DNA from: Cladochytrium replicatum
Taxonomy: Eukaryota; Chytridiomycota; Chytridiomycetes; Cladochytriales; Cladochytriaceae
Direction of reading: 5' to 3'
NCBI GenBank assembly: GCA_025526935.1
Contig: JAHLKD010000057.1
Coordinates: forward strand, 282,194 to 346,193
Length of the DNA stretch: 64,000 nucleotides
The notes under the pieces were generated by a model. That model was not told the origin of the DNA and made no database searches. It saw nothing but the letters and a program-made list of their open reading frames with translations. This document shows positions 19,729 through 31,811 of the stretch, piece by piece; positions within the stretch are counted from its first letter, which is position 1; the number at the start of each line of letters is the position of its first letter. A program made the position numbers and the translations under genes.

Positions 19729-22183
19729 ATGGCGCAGCAATTCATTATGTTGAGGGGCTCAGTCCGACACTTCAGTCGGTCGTCAGTGCGGCAAACCGCA
19801 CCGAACACTGTAAAGTCGGTTGATTCTCACCCTGTTGTCGAGAAGCTGAGGGATTGTGCCCGTGCGAAGGTGTGAGACATGGCATATCCACATCAACTTC
19901 GCCCAATTTACCTCCACCAGATTGAGAGTGTGGATACTAGTAATGGCTCAGGAAAGAATTTGATGGACACATTCGGACGAAGGCACACCTATCTGCGCAT
20001 TTCTCTTACGGAGCGATGCAACCTGCGATGTGTGTATGTGGTGTGAAATCACAACCTCAACTAGATAACTCTTACAGGCACCTACTGTATGCCTGCCGAG
20101 GGCGTAGAATTATCTCCAGCGTCGAATATTCTCTCCGCTTCAGAAATTTTACGACTTGCGAAGCTTTTTGTGAGAGAAGGAGTCACAAAGGTTCGGCTCA
20201 CCGGAGGTGAGCCAACAGTTCGCAAGGATTTGGTTGATGTAGTTGGTAAGCTTTTTTAATTAAGAAATACCTGGCCATCTAACCTGAATCTTTGCAGCTG
20301 GTCTGAATGAGCTCCGACCACTTGGGCTGCAGCATATCGGAATGACAACAAACGGAATCGTACTTAAGAGGAAGCTTTGGGACTTAAAGCGCGCGGGGAT
20401 GGATCAGCTCAACATTAGTTTGGACACACTCGATAAACTTAAGTTTCCAATGATTACTCGTCGCTTAGGTTAAACTTCCAATCCATATGAGAAAACTAAC
20501 TTAAGCTGTCTCCATAGGTTTTGAGAACGTAATAGAATCAATAGATGCGGCTACGGCTCTAGGCTTTGAAAGCGTGAAAGTGAACGTTGTGATTATCAGA
20601 GGCCTGAATCATGATGAAATCGTTCCGTTTGTAAATTTCTCCAAGGATAGAAACGTGTATGTGCGATTCATTGAGTACATGCCGTTTGATGGTATGTTCC
20701 GCAAATTTTTTAACGCAGGTGGCTGACACCGGCCAAATCAGGAAATCGATGGAATCAAGAGAAGTTCATGGGATACAACGAGATGCTGGAGGAGATCAAG
20801 AAAGTTCACTCGATAGTAGAAAAATGCAGCGACAGTCCAAACGATACTTCAAAAGTAGGCTCACCAGCATGATTACGATTATGATAACTGACAACTATTA
20901 GGCTTATCGAGTTCCCGGCTTTCGCGGCCAGTTTGGATTTATCACTTCGATGAGCGAGCATTTTTGCGGAACCTGCAATCGACTGCGCCTTATGGCTGAT
21001 GGAAATCTGAAGGTGGGACTAGTGAGCCGATTTACCTAGGTCTAAACTAAGACTTTGATAAGGTTTGCTTGTTTGGGAATGGCGAAGTAAACTTGCGTGA
21101 ATGTTTACGACAAGGAGTTTCCGACGCCGAGCTTCTAAATATAGTTGGTGCTGCTGGTGAGCTTTGATTGTAAGAACATTTCGCAATAAATTAGTGACGA
21201 AACTCCTTTGTAGTGAAACGTAAGAAAAAGCAACACGCAGGTATGTTTGAACTGTCCAAGATGCCCAATCGCCCCATGATCCTCATCGGCGGATGAGATC
21301 TCCCTGGATCGATCCGCTTGTCGAGTCGGTTGGCGGTCGATACTTTTGCGGCCATTTCCAAGTATCACAGAAGTGAGAATAATCCCAGTGTCTTGTGCGC
21401 TCATTAGCTTAACTCTTTTGATTCAAAGCGAGCGGATTTAGTGCACATCGCCATGCGTCTCCGATAATTGGTGTCTCTAAGAAGTTACATAATACGAATG
21501 TGTCGTCATTTGCAACTGGAAGCAACTATTTTCGGTATAGAATCCCATTGCTTTCCTCGCTGGCTCGTCCGCTTCCCGGCGATGCTTTCGCACGAGGATT
21601 TTCGTCTGGATCTGATGATGTCTCACGAGATTACCCATCCCAGCTCACCCACACAGATCCGACCACCGGCCGTGCCCACATGGTCGATGTATCAGCTAAA
21701 CCTCCAACTCTCCGTCGCGCAGTTGCCTCATGCACAGTCCATTTGTCCGCCGATGCATTTCGCTCGGTACAGACCAATCAACTGAAAAAGGGGGATGTCT
21801 TGTCGGTCGCCCGAATTGCTGGAATTATGGCTGCAAAGAATACTGCAACCCTTGTTCCGCTCTGTCATCCTATTGCCCTTGATATTGTGGATGTTGAGTT
21901 CGAAATGGATCAACAACAGGTGGATTCGCCTGGAGAGATCAGGATAACAGCCACAGCAGTCTGCACAGGCAAGACAGGCATAGAAATGGAAGCTATTGTC
22001 GCAGTTTCGATGGCTGGTTGTACCATTTATGACATGTGGTGAGGACGATATCGCATATGGTCGACGGGATCTTGCTAAGTGTTTTGTGATGACAGCAAAG
22101 CAGTGGACAAGGCTATCAGAATCACTGATATTCGACTGATTGAGAAATCTGGAGGTCGCAGTGGAACATATAAGGCTGATTAG
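19729..22183 (+). CDS. MOCS1: Molybdenum cofactor biosynthesis protein MOCS1 (MoaA-MoaC, alternatively spliced)
   Basis: Makes cyclic pyranopterin monophosphate from GTP, the first step of molybdopterin synthesis. An Arg/Ser-rich start ([19 protein letters not shown]) looks like a mitochondrial presequence. The MoaA part has the radical-SAM cluster site [13 protein letters not shown] (after splicing), [25 protein letters not shown]-type sequence, and a second cluster site around [11 protein letters not shown]. It ends NRPMILIGG with a stop at 21294-21296. The MoaC part follows from about 21429, with [36 protein letters not shown] and [17 protein letters not shown], ending [10 protein letters not shown] at 22183. 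Seven or more short introns fit GT-AG and frame. A GTATGT donor at 21241 can bypass the Gly-Gly stop and fuse both parts. It is convergent with the MET22-like gene, 23 nt away. Confidence 0.92.
21241..21428 (+). promoter_or_regulatory. Alternative intron deciding MOCS1A versus MOCS1A-MOCS1B fusion
   Basis: GTATGT at 21241 follows CACGCAG. An acceptor ATTCAAAG ends at 21428. The donor leaves one base (phase 1) and the acceptor resumes two bases before a codon, so splicing joins MoaA in frame to the MoaC upstream frame and removes the 16 residues ending in Gly-Gly together with the stop. Retaining it gives MOCS1A with a C-terminal Gly-Gly. Mammalian MOCS1 is known to make both forms by alternative splicing; use here is inferred. 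Confidence 0.7.
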
Positions 22184-22206
22184 CACTATTTTATTGAACT
22201 TGTTGT

Positions 22207-23572
22207 TCACAAAGAGCCATTGGAGATTTTGTCCCAGAGAACTTTCTTAACTGCACCCATGACCATAATATGAACTTTGCCATTTGTCGCAACAACTCCC
22301 TTGTTTGAAGCCAAAGTTCGACCAACTGAGAAGTCCAATGGTGCTCCAGTAACGTCGCAAACTTGCCCGCCAGCTTCAGTTACCAAAAGCGAACCCACTG
22401 CATGATCCTATTCCAACCGACAACAACATACACATTAAAACAAGCGCAACCCAATTCCAGATGTACATACCCAAATCTTCTCTTGATACTTCGGGTTGGT
22501 GGGGATGCGGAGGTATATGTCAGCATCCCCTCGCGCAATCACCCCGTACTTGCACTGGCTATCCATGCGAACAGGTTTTTGATTCCTCATGCCCAATACT
22601 GAAGCAATTTGGGCGGATTCATCCTGAGACGAGTGACCAGATTCAACGGATTCACAGAATGATGCGTCTTTGGCTTCCGTTAGGTTGCTAACAGATATTG
22701 GCTCTGGCGTCGCATCTGGAGTGTATAAAGGTCGCTTCATGACGAACCATCACTCAGGTGTATCACGGCAGTCATGCTCTTATTATTACCTGGTATGCCC
22801 CGTGCCCTTTAACCGCATAAAATAAGCTTCCTCGCTCACCGTCTTGATTGCTCCACATAACCGGCAAGTTTGGGCATCCCATCACACCTAGCAGCACTTT
22901 CCCTTTTTCGACTAGAGACAGGCAGACGGCAAACTGCTCACCCCGAAGGAATCCCTTTGTGCCATCTGCAAACCGCACAGATCAGTTATGTTTCGCGCAC
23001 GAAAACAAGTAATACCGATAGGGTCTAATGTCCAAAATCGACCTTCCGCTCCACCAGCATAGTTTCCGCGATCGATTGCCTCGTAAACCTTGGAAAATTG
23101 AGATCATATGACACACAACTTTGGATGTACATGGCTAAGGATCTACACCTGTGCCTGCGTAAAATCGTTTCCCATAACGGTTTGCACGAGCTCCGCAACA
23201 TTCGAGCTTAGTTTCGCATTTTCTTGAAGGTCTTTTGAGTCTTCTTCTCCAACAATTGGGATTGATGGAAATGACTTGTGAAGAAGTGAATTGATCACTG
23301 CCTGAGCCCCAAAATCGGCAACTAAGACTATTTCAGAACGCGGGTCGCGATTGGATCAGCCGAATTCTTACCTGTAACCGGTGACTTATCGTCTTTCGTG
23401 AGGGTTTGTCCTTTAGCAAGCTTATTGAAGACAGCTTGACAGAGCTTTGAAGCTTTCGTGACAGCGTCCACAGCAACCTCCAATTCAAAGCGGTACTCTA
23501 TTGGACATTTTACATTAAGCTAAAGCAAAAATTTCATGATGACCTACGTTGCGGATAATGCGATGATGCCAT
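22207..23572 (-). CDS. MET22: 3'(2'),5'-bisphosphate nucleotidase
   Basis: Hal2/Met22-type phosphatase that hydrolyses 3'-phosphoadenosine 5'-phosphate to AMP, relieving inhibition of sulfate assimilation and RNA exonucleases; it is a lithium- and sodium-sensitive enzyme in yeast. Starts at the ATG complement of 23570-23572 (MASSHYPQR). It continues YRFELEVAVDAVTKASKLCQ, KDDKSPVT, VADFGAQAVI and IVGEED (metal ligands). The family signature FWTLDPIDGTKGFLRGEQF follows, and finally DHAVGSLLVTEAGGQVCDVT, which carries the last metal-binding Asp. All metal-binding motifs are intact. About six short introns. Stop at 22207-22209, convergent with MOCS1. Confidence 0.92.
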
Positions 23573-24930
23573 GGCGGGGTGCCGAAATCTGTGCGGCGTG
23601 CAACTTTCAGCTGCAAAAGCGAGATTCCAGCTCGTACGCCACATACAAAGTTATGCCTTTTGCCGAAGGGTGTGACTAAATAAATCTCGGAACTTCGCCA
23701 GGTGCAGTAAAGCGCGATAACGACAGCATGTGAAGTGCGTTAGACTTATGTTAATGGGCGGGTGTTTGATTGAAGATTGACGCACCTTATGTTAATGTGC
23801 GGGTGTTTGAAGATTGACGCACCTGCGAATCGCGATGTGGGAGCTCGGCGGAAGTAGTTTCAGAATATAGCTGGCAACGGCGAGCGCATTCTGCTAGAAT
23901 TCTGCAGCTAGCAGCGAGAACGAGTTGCACAACAAATACTGCAATTTTCGTGGCCACGGAGATTCTGTCTTGCCCTTAAAAGTTCATCTTCAATATCAAT
24001 ATTGTAACGTCCAAAAAATGTATGTTACAATATAGAACTCCTTAATTCGATCTTCGATAAATTCTCTCTTGCCAATTCCGCTACTGCCCCGTAGTTCCAC
24101 TGAAGAAAGGATTCTTCTTTACGACTAGAAAGTATTTCGATTTTCGAAAGCCCTCGGATTTAAGTAAGCAGTGCCCAGTTTCAATCACTTTTACTACGGT
24201 CCACGATAATATTTTGAAGCCAGTTTTAATCAACCCCTTCTGGACTCCTGTGACTCAACATGGGAAAAGAGAAGGTGGCATGATTCGGTCAACAGTTTTT
24301 AGACGCTAATCGATCCTCTGTGGAGCTCCTTTGAGAAGGCACTCGTCCATGTAATTGACGGCCTGGACGCTGGTTTCATGACTCTCGTATCCACAGTTCA
24401 TCAAGTGGATACGTTTCGAACCAAGGCGATACTACCTGTATGGAAGAATGCGTGGAAATCGAAGACCGGCCGAATGGTTTCGCGTCATTCACGAGATGTG
24501 GATCGGGAGTGTAGAGCTGCTTGGCATTACGTAACAGGGCAGATGAAGCCGAGCAAACAACGCGAGTATCAGCAGAAGTGGACGAGAGAGAACACACGAG
24601 CAGGAAAAATTATGAAACAGAGGGACCAGTTGATTGAGGAACGGGAGGGTACAAAAAAACAGTCACCGAAAAGTGATGAGACAAATGGAAAAATGGCAAC
24701 GATTAAATTCTTGACTTAGCCGTTGGTCAAAAATCATTTAACTTCAAATCTGCTGGGTTCTTCGATGCTTGCCACCCCATTTGAAATTTAATAAAAGCTC
24801 TATTTATTCTTCAGCGAGACAGAAAACTGCACAGAAAACTGCAGGGGACCCATTTGTACTGCAGTGAAAATATGAGGGCCATGCACAGCACCAGAAGAAA
24901 TTTATCCTTTTCCTTTCACGAGTGAACATA
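23573..24930. other. Intergenic region between divergent genes
   Basis: Contains the promoters of the MET22-like gene (left) and the PRM10-like gene (right). A two-copy repeat lies at about 23746-23823. An ATG-started frame at 24378-24719 (113 residues, very Lys/Arg/Glu-rich) was not recognised and has no homology cue, so it is left as a possible small gene only. Nothing else is evident. Confidence 0.45.
23746..23823. repeat. Two-copy direct repeat of about 38-42 bp
   Basis: TTATGTTAATG(G/T)GCGGGTGTTTGA followed by GAAGATTGACGCACC occurs twice in tandem; the first copy has a 4-bp insertion. It lies in the upstream region of the MET22-like gene. Confidence 0.75.
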
Positions 24931-27166
24931 ATGGACATCCCTCAGAAGGGTGGAAACGAGGCAAAAGAAGGCTCACTACTGTTCGGTGTTGGTGGACCGG
25001 TTTCTCCAGAGGTCCCAGACCTTCCGGTTGGACAGTCTTTGAATACCCAGCTCGCTTCAACACTTGACCGCTCAGGGCCTCAGAGCGGGAATGCACAAAA
25101 TCCGGCAGTCTTCTTTCTTTCAGATGAAGATATTGAGCTCGATACTTTGCGTCAGCTGCAGCCACCTGGAAACCATGTTCAGCAGTCGCTCCCCCGGTTG
25201 AGAATTCACAATGCCACACTCGATGACCTGTTGGCCGAACCAGTTCAGTCACCCCTAGCTTTTGCGAACGCGACACCTCCGCGGCGTCGTGGGACACAAT
25301 CGATACCAGACTTCATTGCACAAACGCTAATGGACAGTGTTGGACCATCGGCAAGTGCCATTGGAATTCCTATTGATGGCCCCTCGGTGCCAACTTCGCG
25401 GCGAAATTCCATTTTTAAACTGAGAGCTGGTTCAGTCAACAGATTTCATGCGGACGGAAACACCGACTTGCCCAGCGAGGCGAACTCAACAACAGAATCG
25501 CTACACCCCAGAAAACCTGTATTTCTTAGCTCAAGCCCACACGATCCAAGAACCTGCGCGGAGGTTAGTTGTCCAATATGCAACGGCTCTGGTCCGCGAT
25601 TGAGAACGAACTCGGTGTTTCCAACACTTGAGAGGGATCAGCGTTCAAATAATACAATCGTCAGCGGTTTTGATAGCAAAAACATGGTAGGCTCCTTCTT
25701 ATTTTGTCTGAAGCACAACACTATTTCTGAATTGTGACTTCGAAGGCTCTGAAGCAAGGATTTTTGATTAAGCTATGCAAAGCACTCTCCCTCTATGGTT
25801 CGCCGACCCACCGCCTCGAGTTCCTGTTAGAATCTGTCGCAAACGCACTAGAAGTGGATTCGACATGGGTCGTTTTTCCCGGCATGGTCTTTCTTAGTTT
25901 TGGAATGTCGAGTGAAAAGGATGATGTACACACTGAAACGCACTTGGTGAAGATATCTCAGAATTACAACATGGGCAAGCTTGTTCGCATCAACCAGCTC
26001 TGCCTTAGCATTTCAAACCAGGAATTAACCATCGAGGCCGCTTCCTCAACCCTCACTGATATCATTCGGGCACCTGACTTCCCGAAATGGATGATGTTTC
26101 TTTGCGTACCAATTTCAGCATTCACCTTGGCCGTGCTGGGCTTCAACGGTGCTTTCCTTGAAGCAGGGATATCGGCGGCGCTTGGATGCGTGGTCGGTGC
26201 AATCGGTATCGCGGGCGATAAGTTCCCCCACTACAACTTCTTGTTCGACTTTTGGTCTGCCCTCGTTACAAGTTTCTGTGCCAAAACGATTCAGTGGCTC
26301 TACATGACAAAGATTAACCCGCAGGGATGCATCAACACAATTTGCATTACCCTGAGTTCTCTGGTTATGCTTTTACCGGGACTCTCGCTTACCACTGCAC
26401 TTATCGAAATTTCAACCCGCAATCTTGTATCCGGAACTGTCCGCCTCGTGGAATCATTGTTCAAGATTGTTATCCTTGGCTTCGGACTGGCGGTGGGATC
26501 CACGCTAGTCCAGTGGTACAAAGAGCCATTAAAGGACAAATGTGAAGGCAAGTAATCCAGAGGTTGTTTGCCCCCAATTTCACTGACCAACTTGTAGGTG
26601 AATCGATCTATTGGAATATTTTGATGTTTCCACTCTTGTCCATTGGAAACTCTGTCTATTTCAAATCTGACGTCCGGTTACAGTTTCCGATCAACTTTTT
26701 GGTTGCGGGCCTTGGCTATGTGACCTTCACGGTGCTTTCTCGATTGGTGTTCACAGACGCTTCACAAGGAGTTGAAGTAGTGACTACAATCACTGCATTT
26801 GTTATTGGATTGACCAGCAATTTCTATGCGTGGTGGACCTTGCAGCCTGCGGTATTTATCAATATTCCACAAGTTTTACAAGGCTAACCTGAACTACCCA
26901 GATCTCCCCAATTTTAAGTGGCATGCTTCTGCTAGTTCCAGGCTCTTTGGGTATGGCATTTCAGTCTGTTATCAACTTGCCTAACTATTTGAATAGGTGT
27001 AAGAGGCTTTCTTGGTCTTCTGGGTGAGACATCTTTTGATGGATCGAGCTTTGCACTTCAAATCATCCTCACAGGCTTATCTATTGTGGTTGGCCTTTTT
27101 GTCGGCAACTTCTTCTTTGATCTGCCTTTGAAAAACAAGAACAAAGGGGTTCATATGACTGTCTAA
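24931..27166 (+). CDS. Prm10/ThrE-type membrane protein (DUF1212 family)
   Basis: Fungal member of the threonine/serine exporter-like family related to yeast Prm10. The ATG at 24931 is preferred. The roughly 250-residue hydrophilic N-terminus has CAEVSCPICNGSG, a possible Cys-rich metal site. After an intron comes the DUF1212 core (LSLYGSPTHRLEFLLESVAN, VDSTWVVFPGMVFLSFG). About ten hydrophobic segments follow, ending with the ThrE-2-like part (PILSGMLLLVPGSLGVRGF) and a Lys-rich tail; stop at 27164-27166. Introns: about 25687-25746; a GC-AG intron (GCAAGT donor) near 26546-26594; one with a weak GTTTTA donor near 26869; and one near 26949. Physiological substrate unknown. Confidence 0.85.
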
Positions 27167-27219
27167 CTTATAATACATTCAATCAAATACCTTATTTGCA
27201 CCCAATTGCAACGCTGAGT

Positions 27220-27574
27220 CTGAATGGCCCAATTGACACCATTTTGTCGGATGAGGACTGACCTCAAAGTCTCGCTGACCTAGAAATAAGGATCGGTGGG
27301 TTTTTGGGTCTTTCGGGTCAGGTCTGGGTCCATTAACCAAATGTACCTCATCCGATAGCTGGGTTTTCAGGAAAAATTTTCAGGTCGGATGCGGGTCAGG
27401 TATCGGGTCCAGTAGCAAAACCCTTATTGGGTCAAGATTCAGACCCGAGTAAAACCCAATGTGATAAGGAAGCTAGAACGTAGCTATTGTTCTTTCTGTC
27501 CACACAGACACTTTCCAAGAAGACGCAATATAAGTTGTATGTATCAAACAATTTGTATCACAACAGACTCAAGG
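27220..27574 (-). repeat. R1 repeat copy, inverted, left part
   Basis: From about 27290 there are many GGGTC/GGGTT motifs (for example TTTCGGGTCAGGTCTGGGTC). Then comes a tandem unit (CACTTTCCAAGAAGACGC...CAACAGACTCAAGG) ending at 27574. It is the reverse complement of the sequence flanking the composite element at 17954-18170. It is interrupted by the dimer and resumes at about 32289. Confidence 0.7.
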
Positions 27575-28051
27575 TGTTAAAAACCAAGGGCTTCTCCTGG
27601 CAGCGGTAGGGCGTCTTTAGCTGTACTGTAGCTAGCACAACAGCTCCAGGTTCCGTCTCTTGGCCCAGTACCTGTTCTCCCAGGTGTGTATATGCCTAAT
27701 ACTCCGACAGGCTGTACACTACACCCAAGCTGGTCAGGCAACCAGGGAATGCTGTGGTCAAAGACATTGGTCACATCAACTCCTATATTCAAGTGAATAG
27801 TGCGTGTGGGCATACCTGTGGTCAAAGACATTGGTCACATCAACTCAAAGGACCAAGCCACACCACATTCCCCACTAAATGCCAAGATCACTCCACACAG
27901 GACCTGCCAAACATGGATATAAATACATGAAATACAAGTCCATAAATAAGAATGAAGAGGGATTGACAAAAAAACTCTCAGGTCAAAGAGAAAAAAGACA
28001 ACCCAAAGGATAACCCATATAGCAAACAGTCTGATATGCTAGTTTTTAACA
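27575..28051 (-). repeat. S-type LTR (3' LTR of the left unit)
   Basis: 477 bp, TGTTAAAAAC...GTTTTTAACA read on the minus strand. It includes the duplicated 31-bp segment. It is the dimer's outer 3' end. Confidence 0.9.
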
Positions 28052-29453
28052 GATGCCGCCTCGAAGACGATACACTGGGTCACCGTGTATCGCTCGTCAA
28101 AAAAGACAAAAAAGAAAACATACGATAGAGAAACAGAAGGAATGTGTGTGGAGTTCACAACTAAACTTACACAACCCCCAATCCAATATGACTGACTTCG
28201 AAATTTAGAAAGGACCAAAGGGATAGAGTACTCTGCTCGTACCATTTCAGGCATTCTAGATCAAAGATCAAGGTAGACCACAATGGGCCCATAACATACG
28301 AAACCCCAGTGTGGTGGAATCGCAAGCAAAAGCGCAGGCGCAAAGCTAAACAACAATGCAAGTGCAGAAGCGGTGAACGAGACTAACTAGCAACGTTCTA
28401 ATGGTAAGTGTCAAGGAACTGAGAGTGCAAGCTGATGAATGCAAAAATCAGGGATCCTCCATGACAAAACCCAAAGACAAAAGAGTGGAAGCTTGTGCAC
28501 TAGCAACACCAGCTACGATAGGGGTATATAACACAAAAAATCCAGATTCAACTGGCGCAGGTGGTTTCTTCAAAAGCCGTTGACACATGTTGGTCTGTAA
28601 CAGATCGAAAGGAAACCTCTTCATGGTATGCTGTGTCCAGAAACCAAGGTGATGTCTATGTGAAGACAACCGTGGGAAACAAAACGCGTCACGTGCTGCG
28701 CCACATGCCCGAATTTGGTGGAAACTCGTCAACGTGAAGTAGACCCCAATCTCCAAGGCCAGAAAAGTCCAGCAAACTTCATGTATCCGCGTTGCGCGCG
28801 ATGCATCCACAGGCAATGGAGGTGCCATCTCAAGAAACAATGGAGTTGTTGAAGGAAAAAAAGTTCATGATGCATGCATACAGACATGTCACCATAACTC
28901 TGCAGGCAGCCAACGAAACCAAGCGAGCAATACACGAATCGATTCGCAATGCGTAGGCGATGGTTTTGATAGGCACTTGCCGTGGTCCAGCGAGAACTGA
29001 CGGATCAAAGCTGAAAGCTTCGAAATGCTGTAGCTCCATGAATCCTCTGCCAAATGACGCGAGCTGGGCACCAATCAATCTGGCTTGATGAGACGGTTCT
29101 TCTGAGGTACTGTTCGCGACGATCAGACAAGAATTGGCGAAATCAAAAATCGAAGACCTCTGGAGCAGACCAAAGGTAGTGAAGTTGGTCAAAAGGCTCA
29201 GGAGCAAAGATAGCAACATCAGAAAGCGAGGAAAGCGATGGTCTGTCGGAATTCCTCTCAAAAAAGTGTGCCAGAGTCCCCAGAGCAAAAAGAAGGTTGA
29301 AACCACCAGGGATGCTCGAGATACATAAGGAGCAAAACCCGTTCGCGTAGGAGGTGAGAATCGATCCTGAGAATCCTCCGTATCTGTAGTTCCATGTGTC
29401 GGTCCACACCGACTGAGACAAGAAGGTAATAGTTCCTGGATGAAACCACCACC

Positions 29454-29930
29454 TGTTAAAAACCAAGGGCTTCTCCTGGCAGCGGTAGGGCGTCTTTAGC
29501 TGTACTGTAGCTAGCACAACAGCTCCAGGTTCCGTCTCTTGGCCCAGTACCTGTTCTCCCAGGTGTGTATATGCCTAATACTCCGACAGGCTGTACACTA
29601 CACCCAAGCTGGTCAGGCAACCAGGGAATGCTGTGGTCAAAGACATTGGTCACATCAACTCCTATATTCAAGTGAACAGTGCGTGTGGGCATACCTGTGG
29701 TCAAAGACATTGGTCACATCAACTCAAAGGACCAAGCCACACCACATTCCCCACTAAATGCCAAGATCACTCCACACAGGACCTGCCAAACATGGATATA
29801 AATACATGAAATACAAGTCCATAAATAAGAATGAAGAGGGATTGACAAAAAAACTCTCAGGTCAAAGAGAAAAAAGACAACCCAAAGGATAACCCATATA
29901 GCAAACAGTCTGATATGCTAGTTTTTAACA
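29454..29930 (-). repeat. S-type LTR (5' LTR of the left unit)
   Basis: 477 bp. It is followed, in minus-strand reading, by the primer-binding-site region GGTGGTGGTTTCATCCAGG (complement 29435-29453). It is separated from the next LTR by 2 nt at 29931-29932. Confidence 0.9.
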
Positions 29931-29932
29931 GA

Positions 29933-30409
29933 TGTTAAAAACCAAGGGCTTCTCCTGGCAGCGGTAGGGCGTCTTTAGCTGTACTGTAGCTAGCACAACA
30001 GCTCCAGGTTCCGTCTCTTGGCCCAGTACCTGTTCTCCCAGGTGTGTATATGCCTAATACTCCGACAGGCTGTACACTACACCCAAGCTGGTCAGGCAAC
30101 CAGGGAATGCTGTGGTCAAAGACATTGGTCACATCAACTCCTATATTCAAGTGAACAGTGCGTGTGGGCATACCTGTGGTCAAAGACATTGGTCACATCA
30201 ACTCAAAGGACCAAGCCACACCACATTCCCCACTAAATGCCAAGATCACTCCACACAGGACCTGCCAAACATGGATATAAATACATGAAATACAAGTCCA
30301 TAAATAAGAATGAAGAGGGATTGACAAAAAAACTCTCAGGTCAAAGAGAAAAAAGACAACCCAAAGGATAACCCATATAGCAAACAGTCTGATATGCTAG
30401 TTTTTAACA
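29933..30409 (-). repeat. S-type LTR (3' LTR of the right unit)
   Basis: 477 bp, near-identical to the neighbouring LTR. Upstream in minus-strand reading it has the purine-rich CGAGGCGGCATC. Confidence 0.9.
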
Positions 30410-31811
30410 GATGCCGCCTCGAAGACGATACACTGGGTCACCGTGTATCGCTCGTCAAAAAAGACAAAAAAGAAAACATACGATAGAGAAACAGAAGGAA
30501 TGTGTGTGGAGTTCACAACTAAACTTACACAACCCCCAATCCAATATGACTGACTTCGAAATTTAGAAAGGACCAAAGGGATAGAGTACTCTGCTCGTAC
30601 CATTTCAGGCATTCTAGATCAAAGATCAAGGTAGACCACAATGGGCCCATAACATACGAAACCCCAGTGTGGTGGAATCGCAAGCAAAAGCGCAGGTGCA
30701 AAGCTAAACAACAATGCAAGTGCAGAAGCGGTGAACGAGACTAACTAGCAACGTTCTAATGGTAAGTGTCAAGGAACTGAGAGTGCAAGCTGATGAATGC
30801 AAAAATCAGGGATCCTCCATGACAAAACCCAAAGACAAAAGAGTGGAAGCTTGTGCACTAGCAACACCAGCTACGATAGGGGTATATAACACAAAAAATC
30901 CAGATTCAACTGGCGCAAGTGGTTTCTTCAAAAGCCGTTGACACATGTTGGTCTGTAACAGATCGAAAGGAAACCTCTTCATGGTATGCTGTGTCCAGAA
31001 ACCAAGGTGATGTCTATGTGAAGACAACCGTGGGAAACAAAACGCGTCACATGCTGCGCCACATGCCCGAATCTGGTGGAAACTCGTCAACTTGAAGTAG
31101 ACCCCAATCTCCAAGGCCAGAAAAGTCCAGCAAACTTCATGTATCCGCGTTGCGCGCGATGCATCCACAGGCAATGGAGGTGCCATCTCAAGAAACAATG
31201 GAGTTGTTGAAGGAAAAAAAGTTCATGATGCATGCATACAGACATGTCACCATAACTCTGCAGGCAGCCAACGAAACCAAGCGAGCAATACACGAATCGA
31301 TTCGCAATGCGTAGGCGATGGTTTTGATAGGCACTTGCCGTGGTCCAGCGAGAACTGACGGATCAAAGCTGAAAGCTTCGAAATGCTGTAGCTCCATGAA
31401 TCCTCCGCCAAATGACGCGAGCTGGGCACCAATCAATCCGGCTTGATGAGACGGTTCTTCTGAGGTACTGTTCGCGACAATCAGACAAGAATTGGCGAAA
31501 TCAAAAATCGAAGACCTCTGGAGCAGACCAAAGGTAGTGAAGTTGGTCAAAAGGCTCAGGAGCAAAGATAGCAACATCAGAAAGCGAGGAAAGCGATGGT
31601 CTGTCGGAATTCCTCTCAAAAAAGTGTGCCAGAGTCCCCAGAGCAAAAAGAAGGTTGAAACCACCAGGGATGCTCGAGATACATAAGGAGCAAAACCCGT
31701 TCGCGTAGGAGGTGAGAATCGATCCTGAGAATCCTCCGTATCTGTAGTTCCATGTGTCGGTCCACACCGACTGAGACAAGAAGGTAATAGTTCCTGGATG
31801 AAACCACCACC

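Noticed and set aside
24378-24719. 113-residue Lys/Arg/Glu-rich open frame
   Set aside because: No recognisable family, no splice or promoter support, and an opposing frame of similar length; kept only as a note in the region entry.
24922-24933. GTG at 24922 as the start of the PRM10-like gene
   Set aside because: An in-frame ATG at 24931 is the normal eukaryotic choice.
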